A stretch of DNA of 12,087 nucleotides from positions 1 through 12,087 of the forward strand of contig CACZSC010000014.1 of the NCBI GenBank assembly GCA_902783755.1, in the 5' to 3' direction. Both the position numbers and the translations under genes were made by a program. This document shows positions 1 to 5,547 of this stretch, one piece after another (the first letter of the stretch is position 1; the number at the start of each line of letters is the position of its first letter). The notes under the pieces are model-generated. The model made no database searches. It was not told the origin of the DNA and worked only from the letters and a program-made list of their open reading frames with translations. This DNA comes from an uncultured Ruminococcus sp. (GTDB lineage: Bacteria; Bacillota; Clostridia; Oscillospirales; CAG-272).

Positions 1-2
1 CG

Positions 3-1205
3 ATGACTCTCGAAGAACTTGCGAAAAAAGCTATCGAAGAGTCGAACGGAAAGACCTTCTACGGCGTAGGCAACTCCAGCCGCGGCAAGAGTGCTCTTCC
101 CCTCTTCATCGAGTATCTCCAGACGATCGACCCCTCTTACACGCTTGAATACGACTGGCAGCAGCCGAAGAACAACAAGATCTTCGACCAGCTGACCGCT
201 GAATCCAAGAAGGCAACAGGCACGTATGCCATGACCCTTATCCAGGACGGCAACCAGATCGAAAGCAAGATGGTACAGACCGGTATTCTTGACACCTTCA
301 TTCCCAAAGCATGGGCTGAAGCAAACAAAGTTGACGTTGCCAACTACAAAGGATACCTTCCTCTCCAGACTCTGAACAAAGTGTTCATGTTCAACACAGT
401 CGGCACAAAGACATATACCAACTGCTGGGACTACGTCGCTGAAGGCGAACATGGCCAGTTCATGGACATCGACTCAGAAATCGTAGGAAAGAACTTCCTC
501 TACATGCTCACAAAGGACGAATATGCTACTTACCTCAAAGAAGCATTCGACAAGCTTCCGGCTGATAAGCAGGCTTACTTCCAGCCGACGATCGATTCTG
601 TCGCTGCTGACGCAGAGGCATTCGGCCTCGGTGCAAACGGCAAATACGGTCTTGCATGGATCAAACTGTGGGTAGGCAGCTACACAGCAGTTGAAGATGA
701 CGGTCCTATCTGCAACAACCTTGTTGACGTTTCCGCTGTTGACCAGTTCGGTCTCCTTGTTTACTCCAAACTGCGCTCTGTAACAGAGTCTGAAGCAAAA
801 TCCCTGAACAACATCAAAGTCGCTGCTTACGAAGACGGCTACGAAGGCATCGGCGGATACGGCTACTGCCACTATCTGTTCGTTACCGACAACAGCCCGA
901 TTCCGTGGACTGCCTGCGCATTCATAGCCTTCATGACCTGCACACAGCAGGGATTCGAAGCATGGGGCAAAGACATGGGCGGATACTCATCCAACCCTGT
1001 GGTCTATGCTGAAAACGAAGAGCTCCATCATCATGCTAAAGGCGGCGAGGTAGACGGCGAAGTCGTATATCCCGCTAAGAACGACCGCGGCTATGACTGG
1101 TGGGTCAGCACAGGCAAGCTCGTTCTTGAAGATCCTGAATACTGCGCAAAAGTTGCATTCACAGTAGGAAGCTGGATCGAACTTCTTGACAAGTATAAAG
1201 GCTGA
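3..1205 (+). CDS. ABC transporter solute-binding protein (5'-truncated)
   Basis: This is an extracellular solute-binding protein that would capture substrate outside the membrane and deliver it to the permease encoded next. About 400 residues are visible. The first visible Met (position 3) is probably internal, because no signal peptide or lipobox precedes the mature-like start (LEELAKKA, then GVGNSSRG near residue 21) and the frame stays open to the window edge. The true start is therefore upstream. The fold resembles family-1 binding proteins of the iron/polyamine/phosphonate type, judged by length and by association with a fused permease and a MalK-like ATPase. Visible features are a Tyr-rich stretch (Y276, Y280, Y286, Y288), a His triplet (H342-344) and six cysteines (141, 237, 289, 305, 313, 381). 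The cysteine count is high for an exported protein and fits an anaerobe. The stop is TGA 1203-1205, followed by a terminator-like hairpin. Family confidence is good; the substrate is unknown. Confidence 0.85.
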   Translation: MTLEELAKKAIEESNGKTFYGVGNSSRGKSALPLFIEYLQTIDPSYTLEYDWQQPKNNKIFDQLTAESKKATGTYAMTLIQDGNQIESKMVQTGILDTFIPKAWAEANKVDVANYKGYLPLQTLNKVFMFNTVGTKTYTNCWDYVAEGEHGQFMDIDSEIVGKNFLYMLTKDEYATYLKEAFDKLPADKQAYFQPTIDSVAADAEAFGLGANGKYGLAWIKLWVGSYTAVEDDGPICNNLVDVSAVDQFGLLVYSKLRSVTESEAKSLNNIKVAAYEDGYEGIGGYGYCHYLFVTDNSPIPWTACAFIAFMTCTQQGFEAWGKDMGGYSSNPVVYAENEELHHHAKGGEVDGEVVYPAKNDRGYDWWVSTGKLVLEDPEYCAKVAFTVGSWIELLDKYKG

Positions 1206-1236
1206 TCAGGAAGAGTAATCTGTTTGATTGAAAAGT

Positions 1237-1269
1237 TCAAAGGCGTCCCTTGTGGCGCCTTTGATTTTT
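1237..1269 (+). terminator. Intercistronic hairpin (attenuator) between binding protein and permease
   Basis: A perfect 9-bp stem, TCAAAGGCG (1237-1245) with CGCCTTTGA (1256-1264), encloses a 10-base loop and is followed by five T residues (1265-1269). This has the form of an intrinsic terminator. It sits inside an apparent operon, and the permease ribosome binding site starts one base after the T tract. The likely role, inferred from other binding-protein operons, is to reduce transcription into the permease and ATPase genes and to protect the 3' end of the binding-protein mRNA. Confidence 0.85.
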
Positions 1270-1283
1270 AAGAGGGATCGCTT

Positions 1284-3110
1284 ATGACAAAAACAATAAA
1301 CGCTCCCACAAGTAAGTGGGTAATATTCTGGAACAAAGTCAAGACTTTCTTCCAAAAGCCACAGAACACGATCCTGGTGGTAATGGGTCTGGTATGTACT
1401 TTCACGACTCTGGCGCCTATCATCGCGATAATCGAAGATACGCTGAAGATCCACCCCGGTACTATCGACCAGAACCTTACAGGACTGTCTGAAGGCTTTA
1501 CATTAGTTAACTACACAGACCTTTTTACCAGCAGCATCGCTGAAAGGCATCTGTGGACACCGCTGCTCAACACGGTCATACTTGCCGTTCTGTCCTGCCT
1601 TGTAGCTATCCTTTACGGCGGAATCTTCGCATTCCTCGTCACCAGGACGAATCTCGTAGGCAAGAAATACCTGAGCGCTATATTCATTTTCCCGTACATC
1701 ATGCCCCAGTGGACACTGGCAACCGTGTGGAAAAACCTCTTTGACTCCATCGCGGTGACCGGAACACGAGACGGTCTGCTCGCAGGTCTTTTCGGCATCA
1801 CGATGCCGTCTTGGTGGTGTCAGGGCATGTTCCCCAGCGTACTTGTGCTGGGCCTTCACTACGCGCCTTTCGCCTATATCCTCATAGGCGGCATATTCCG
1901 GAACATGGATGCGAACCTTGAAGAGGCGGCAACGATCCTGAACACCCCGAAATGGAAGATCATGACGAGAGTCACCCTTCCTCTGATCAAGCCAGCGATC
2001 CTCTCGACGATCCTGCTTGTCTTCGGCAGCTCCATGGGAAGCTATCCTGTTCCGCACTTCCTGAAACTGACGACTCTTTCCACGAAATACATCGAGCTGA
2101 ACTCGAACCGCACCGGACAGGCAAGTATCCTTGCCGTGATCATGATGCTACTGGGAGTCGGTATCATGTATTTCAACCAGCGAAGTCTCAAGAGCCGGAA
2201 GAGTTATACGACAGTCACGGGAAAGTCCGGACAGACTTCAAAGATCAATCTCGGAAGAGTCGGAAAGATCGTGATCGCAGTCATATTCATACTGCTCACC
2301 TTCTTTACCAGTATCTTCCCGATCATATCGTTCGCATTTGAAACCTTCCTTCCCAACCCGGGCGACTACAGTTTCCTGAAGACATTCAACCCGGAAAACC
2401 TGACCACCAAGTGGTGGATAACCAGTGAGAATGTCAGTGAAAACGGCATGTACGGCCAGAAAGGAATGCTGTTCAATGAAATGATCTGGCAGGGCTTCGG
2501 CGGTACGATGCTCGTATCCTTCGCCTGCGCCATCACTGCAGGTACCCTCGGAACGCTCATCGGATACGCCGTATCGAAGAACCGCCGCTCAAAGCTCGCA
2601 AGCTACGTCAACAGCATGGCCTTCCTCCCGTATCTCATGCCGTCCATTGCGGTCGGTATCGCATTCTTCAAGCTGTTCTCAGGCGGTATAAACCTGTATA
2701 ACACATACCTGCTTCTTATCATAGTCGGTACTGTGAAATACATACCGTTCGCAAGCCGCTCATCGCTCAACTCGATGCTGCAGCTCAGCGGAGAGATCGA
2801 AGAAGCCGCGATAATCCAGGATATCCCCTGGTGGAAGAGAATGACCAGGATCATCATTCCGATCCAGAAGTCATCGATCGTAAGCGGATTCCTGCTCCCG
2901 TTCATGACATGTCTTAGAGAGCTGTCCCTGTTCATGCTCCTCTGCGGCCAGGGCCTGATCCTTTCGACCCAGCTCGACTATTTCGACGAAATGGGTCTGT
3001 ACGCATTCTCAAGCGGAATCAACCTTATACTTATCGTGACAATTCTTATTTGCAACGCCCTTGTCAACAAAATCACAGGCGCCAGCCTTGATAAGGGGAT
3101 TGGAGGTTAA
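1284..3110 (+). CDS. ABC transporter permease, two fused membrane domains (FbpB-like)
   Basis: This is the inner-membrane channel of the importer. At 608 residues it carries two BPD_transp_1 domains in one chain, as in FbpB-type iron(III) permeases, so one polypeptide can form the whole translocation pore. The first domain spans about residues 28-300 and the second about 325-600, each with several hydrophobic segments. The linker (about 300-325) is polar and basic. Each half has a cytoplasmic EAA coupling loop: EEAATILN at 213-220 and EEAAIIQD at 506-513, followed by the expected basic and LP/IP residues. The normally conserved Gly of this motif is Asn in the first loop and Asp in the second. 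The start is set by AGAGGG at 1271-1276, seven bases before ATG. The stop is two bases from the ATPase start, so the two genes should be co-translated. The binding-protein gene lies upstream behind a hairpin. Substrate unknown. Confidence 0.9.
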   Translation: MTKTINAPTSKWVIFWNKVKTFFQKPQNTILVVMGLVCTFTTLAPIIAIIEDTLKIHPGTIDQNLTGLSEGFTLVNYTDLFTSSIAERHLWTPLLNTVILAVLSCLVAILYGGIFAFLVTRTNLVGKKYLSAIFIFPYIMPQWTLATVWKNLFDSIAVTGTRDGLLAGLFGITMPSWWCQGMFPSVLVLGLHYAPFAYILIGGIFRNMDANLEEAATILNTPKWKIMTRVTLPLIKPAILSTILLVFGSSMGSYPVPHFLKLTTLSTKYIELNSNRTGQASILAVIMMLLGVGIMYFNQRSLKSRKSYTTVTGKSGQTSKINLGRVGKIVIAVIFILLTFFTSIFPIISFAFETFLPNPGDYSFLKTFNPENLTTKWWITSENVSENGMYGQKGMLFNEMIWQGFGGTMLVSFACAITAGTLGTLIGYAVSKNRRSKLASYVNSMAFLPYLMPSIAVGIAFFKLFSGGINLYNTYLLLIIVGTVKYIPFASRSSLNSMLQLSGEIEEAAIIQDIPWWKRMTRIIIPIQKSSIVSGFLLPFMTCLRELSLFMLLCGQGLILSTQLDYFDEMGLYAFSSGINLILIVTILICNALVNKITGASLDKGIGG

Positions 3111-3112
3111 AA

Positions 3113-4390
3113 ATGCCAAAGATTGTATTAACTGATGTAACAAAAAGATGGGGCAACTTCTACGCGGTTGACCACCTTGACCTTGTTATCGACGACTGCT
3201 CATTCGTGACCCTGCTCGGACCTTCCGGGTGCGGCAAGACCACCACGCTCCGTATGATCGCCGGACTTGAGACACCTACATCCGGCCGCATCGAGATCGG
3301 AGACCAGGTGGTGTTCGACAGTGAAAAGGGCATCAACATCCCCGCAAACAAGCGCCATGTGGGATTCCTTTTCCAGAACTATGCTCTCTGGCCGAACATG
3401 ACCGTATATCAGAACATCGCCTTCGGTCTGAAGAACCAGAAGAAGTATACGAAAAAGGAGATCGACGATATAGTCCACCGTGTGGCTAAAGTCGTCAAGA
3501 TCGAGATGTTCATGGACAGGTACCCGTCAGAACTTTCCGGAGGCCAGCAGCAGCGTGTCGCCATCGCGAGGACCCTTGCTCCCGAGCCGTCCGTTATCTT
3601 CATGGACGAGCCTCTTTCGAACCTCGATGCGAAGCTGAGGCTCGAAATGAGATCCGAGCTCCAGAGACTTCACCTGACCACGGATAAAACCTTCGTTTAC
3701 GTTACTCACGACCAGATGGAGGCAATGACCCTTGCTACGAAGATCTGCCTGATAGAGAACGGCGTGCTGCAGCAGTATGCCGCTCCGCTCGAAGTATACG
3801 GGAAGCCCAACAACATCTTCGTGGCAGATTTCGTGGGAAGCCCCTCCATCAACTTCGTGGATGCTGTCGGCGAGCAGCTGTCTCCCGGCAATGTTTCCCT
3901 TTCCATTCTTCCTGACATCCCGGCAACGTTCAGGTTCAAGGATCAGATAGACCTTGCCGAGTGGAGAAAAACCGAGAAACAGAAAGCAGAGGACAAGGAA
4001 ACTCGCCGCCTGGAGCTGGCGAAAGACAGCAAGAACGTGGAAAAAGGAAACAAGGACTCCGTCTTCAACTATCCGATAGCAAAAGTCGACGATGACGGTG
4101 CGGTCCGCGGAGATCCGACCGAGAAGGATTTCGTCCTCGGCATCCGTCCTGAGGTCCTGGAAGTGTGCGAGGAAGGCGGCATAGAAGCTGAAGTCTACAG
4201 TGCGATGCCCACCGGTATGGAAACCACGCTCAGGCTGAGGATCGGCAATTTCCTTCTGACCAGCGTCGTGTTCGGCGGTGTTACGTTCGAGCTGGGCTCC
4301 AAAGTACATGTCAAGTTCAAGGGGAACGGCGTAATGCTCTTCAGCCGCATTTCCGGCGAACTTATCGGAACAGGCAGCCTGGAGGTCTGA
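3113..4390 (+). CDS. ABC transporter ATP-binding protein (MalK/FbpC/PotA type)
   Basis: This is the cytoplasmic ATPase that powers the importer. Its 425 residues include Walker A GPSGCGKTT (36-44), Q-loop Q88, signature LSGGQQQR (141-148), Walker B VIFMDEP (161-167), D-loop SNLD (169-172) and switch H199. All catalytic elements are present. After about residue 240 comes the OB-fold regulatory domain typical of MalK/UgpC/PotA, with the conserved GIRPE element at 343-347. The protein is longer than the usual roughly 350-380 residues because of a highly charged Lys/Glu-rich stretch at about 275-320 inside the regulatory domain, probably helical. The start ATG is preceded by GGAGG (3102-3106), which lies over the last codons of the permease gene. 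The gene ends the operon and is followed by a strong terminator. Family assignment is certain; substrate specificity cannot be read from this subunit. Confidence 0.95.
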   Translation: MPKIVLTDVTKRWGNFYAVDHLDLVIDDCSFVTLLGPSGCGKTTTLRMIAGLETPTSGRIEIGDQVVFDSEKGINIPANKRHVGFLFQNYALWPNMTVYQNIAFGLKNQKKYTKKEIDDIVHRVAKVVKIEMFMDRYPSELSGGQQQRVAIARTLAPEPSVIFMDEPLSNLDAKLRLEMRSELQRLHLTTDKTFVYVTHDQMEAMTLATKICLIENGVLQQYAAPLEVYGKPNNIFVADFVGSPSINFVDAVGEQLSPGNVSLSILPDIPATFRFKDQIDLAEWRKTEKQKAEDKETRRLELAKDSKNVEKGNKDSVFNYPIAKVDDDGAVRGDPTEKDFVLGIRPEVLEVCEEGGIEAEVYSAMPTGMETTLRLRIGNFLLTSVVFGGVTFELGSKVHVKFKGNGVMLFSRISGELIGTGSLEV

Positions 4391-4411
4391 TCCTCCTTCA
4401 GTGACAAAAAG

Positions 4412-4446
4412 AAAATGCACTTCATTTCACCGTGAAGTGCATTTTT
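4412..4446. terminator. Bidirectional terminator shared by the ABC operon and secG
   Basis: A perfect 13-bp inverted repeat, AAAATGCACTTCA (4412-4424) and TGAAGTGCATTTT (4433-4445), encloses an 8-base loop. On the + strand the stem ends in a run of five T (4442-4446). On the - strand it is followed by TTTTCTTTTTG. It lies 21 bases after the ATPase stop and 18 bases after the secG stop, so it can end transcription from both converging genes. Confidence 0.93.
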
Positions 4447-4463
4447 GATTGCCTTTGAACTAC

Positions 4464-4829
4464 TTATTCGGCTTCGGAGTTGTCCGTTATCTCCGGTGTC
4501 GTTGCCTCCGCGTCTTCCGCGCTGTCGTCCACTACATCGGAAACTTCGTCCGTTGTACCGGTGTTTGTCGTCGTGGTCGCCGCTTTGTTCGTGCCGAACT
4601 GAAGGACGTACGCAACGATAATGAGAATCACGAATACGATCGCCACGATCGTCGTCACTCTTTCAAGCAGCTTTTCCTTTGTGGAATTCTGGTTCTTACC
4701 GAAAAAGGTATCCGATCCGCCGCCCGAAATGGCGCCCATCTTGTTCTTGCCCTTGCCCTTCTGAAGAAGGACCACGACTATAAGAAAGATGCCTAACAGC
4801 ACCAGAATAATGCCAAGAGCTATTTCCAT
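4464..4829 (-). CDS. secG: Preprotein translocase subunit SecG with long acidic tail
   Basis: SecG is the small non-essential subunit of the SecYEG channel and assists protein export across the cytoplasmic membrane. The product (121 residues) has two membrane spans, about 2-22 and 58-77. They are joined by a cytoplasmic loop containing the family hallmarks: LLQKGKG after the first span and the Gly/Ser-rich GAISGGGSDTFFGK segment (32-45), then a basic stretch. The family is usually about 75-80 residues long. Here about 40 residues are added at the C-terminus, rich in Thr, Asp and Glu (81-121) with no basic residue after K82, and probably disordered. The start ATG (4829-4827) follows a GGGGGA ribosome binding site (complement of 4838-4843). 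A consensus-like promoter lies upstream at 4903-4931. The gene appears monocistronic, ending at the shared terminator. No smpB or rnr gene, sometimes found beside secG, is present. Confidence 0.95.
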   Translation of the reverse strand: MEIALGIILVLLGIFLIVVVLLQKGKGKNKMGAISGGGSDTFFGKNQNSTKEKLLERVTTIVAIVFVILIIVAYVLQFGTNKAATTTTNTGTTDEVSDVVDDSAEDAEATTPEITDNSEAE

Positions 4830-4902
4830 GAATTGTTTCCCCCGTTGAATTCGTATTTAAATCTTTAAAATCAGTATCAAATGATTTTTGACTAGCTTAC
4901 GT

Positions 4903-4931
4903 ATTGTACCACAACGAAAAAACAAATGCAA
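4903..4931 (-). promoter_or_regulatory. Sigma-A-type promoter for secG
   Basis: On the - strand, TTGCAT (complement of 4926-4931) and TACAAT (complement of 4903-4908) are separated by exactly 17 bases, close to the TTGACA/TATAAT consensus. Transcription would start near 4896, giving a leader of roughly 65 bases before the secG ATG. No operator or riboswitch is evident in that leader. Confidence 0.75.
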
Positions 4932-5080
4932 TAGTTTTCTTGTCCTATCAGCCTCTATTCCGCCCGATTTTTGCCTGTTTTTGCCCGAAAAATGGCTGTT
5001 TCTCCGCGACTGCTGCGTTTTTTCTGTTTTTCTGACGGTGAAATTCGACAGCGCGCTTCACAAAAGTTTACATTTTGTAA
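4932..5080. other. Spacer between divergent promoters, no gene seen
   Basis: This is the central part of the roughly 330-bp gap between secG and the small membrane protein gene. It is pyrimidine-rich on the + strand with several T runs and a loose inverted ATTTTT/AAAAAT pair near 4969-4996. No ORF here has a plausible ribosome binding site, and no tRNA-like fold or clear terminator was seen. It could hold regulator sites for the two flanking promoters, but nothing specific can be named. Confidence 0.5.
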
Positions 5081-5108
5081 TTGTTTTTTCCGTTTTTTGT
5101 GGTATACT
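5081..5108 (+). promoter_or_regulatory. Extended -10 promoter for the small membrane protein gene
   Basis: TATACT (5103-5108) is preceded by TGG (5100-5102), which gives the extended -10 form TGnTATACT. A -35-like TTGTTT lies at 5081-5086 with a 16-base spacer. The start point would be near 5115, leaving a leader of about 43 bases that contains the AAGGAGG site at 5146-5152. Confidence 0.7.
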
Positions 5109-5157
5109 GTAAGCGAAGAGATGTGCGCATCCAATACAAATACCCAAGGAGGCTGTC

Positions 5158-5427
5158 ATGAACAAGAAGAATACTGATGCAGTAAAAGTCATCTTCACCG
5201 TTATCGGTATCATCGTAAGCATCGGGGCTCTTGCAGTCCTGGCATATAAAATATTCAAGAAATACTTCAAAGTTACGTTTGAATGTGACGGAGACTGCGA
5301 TTCCTGCGATGAAGAGTGCGACAGAGGCTTCGAACCAGAAGTGATCGACTCCGTCCCCTTCACTGACGAGGAAGATAAATCCGAAGAAATCACGATAACC
5401 GACGAGGAAGATAAATCCGAGGAATAA
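5158..5427 (+). CDS. Small single-span membrane protein with Cys cluster and acidic repeat tail
   Basis: I do not recognise this 89-residue protein. It is very likely real: its start has an excellent AAGGAGG (5146-5152) five bases upstream, it has its own promoter-like sequence, and it is followed by a terminator. Residues about 9-30 form one hydrophobic span followed by a basic patch (KIFKKYFK, 31-38). Immediately after lie four cysteines at 43, 47, 50 and 54 (C-x3-C-x2-C-x3-C) among acidic residues, which could bind a metal or form disulfides. The rest is strongly acidic and ends in two copies of TDEEDKSEE (69-77 and 81-89) encoded by a 36-bp tandem repeat. Topology is ambiguous because positive charge lies on both sides of the span, slightly more on the C-terminal side. 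It stands alone between secG and the acyl-CoA synthetase gene, so context gives no function. Confidence 0.8.
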   Translation: MNKKNTDAVKVIFTVIGIIVSIGALAVLAYKIFKKYFKVTFECDGDCDSCDEECDRGFEPEVIDSVPFTDEEDKSEEITITDEEDKSEE

Positions 5428-5437
5428 TCACGGAAAC
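5365..5437 (+). repeat. 36-bp tandem repeat spanning the end of the small membrane protein gene
   Basis: Twenty bases starting at 5365 recur without change at 5401 (period 36 bp). Beyond that, copy one reads AGAA then ATCACG, while copy two reads GGAA, then two extra bases TA, then ATCACG. The two-base difference creates the TAA stop (5425-5427) of the small membrane protein gene inside the second copy, and repeat similarity continues past the stop. At the protein level the repeat is 12 residues long. Confidence 0.85.
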
Positions 5438-5449
5438 TGCGCAAGACTC

Positions 5450-5475
5450 GGGCGGATTTGTCCGCCCTTGTTTTT
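5450..5475 (+). terminator. Intrinsic terminator after the small membrane protein gene
   Basis: GGGCGGA (5450-5456) pairs with TCCGCCC (5461-5467) around the tetraloop TTTG, followed by TTGTTTTT (5468-5475). It lies 22 bases after the stop codon and separates this small gene from the acyl-CoA synthetase gene. A potential TTG start at 5458 falls inside the loop, which argues against that upstream start for the next gene. Confidence 0.88.
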
Positions 5476-5537
5476 GCCTTTCCGAGGATTCCGGCTCCCG
5501 TTTCAGGAACGGACGTGGCCGGCCATTTCGGGTTTTT

Positions 5538-5541
5538 GGAG
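5538..5541 (+). promoter_or_regulatory. Ribosome binding site fixing the acyl-CoA synthetase start
   Basis: GGAG at 5538-5541 lies six bases before the ATG at 5548. This supports the shorter 575-residue protein over an in-frame TTG at 5458, which would add 30 residues unlike the family and would lie within a terminator loop. Confidence 0.75.
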
Positions 5542-5547
5542 TATAAT

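Noticed and set aside
3527..4420. 297-codon open frame on the - strand opposite the ATPase gene
   Set aside because: The + strand gene has all ABC ATPase motifs; the antisense product has no recognisable domain and crosses the terminator.
5458..5547. In-frame TTG that would extend the acyl-CoA synthetase by 30 residues
   Set aside because: It lies in the loop of an intrinsic terminator and has no ribosome binding site; the ATG at 5548 has GGAG six bases upstream.
5542..5547. Perfect TATAAT directly before the acyl-CoA synthetase ATG
   Set aside because: Transcription from it would begin inside the gene, and no -35 element is found about 17 bases upstream (CCGGCC). Probably chance.
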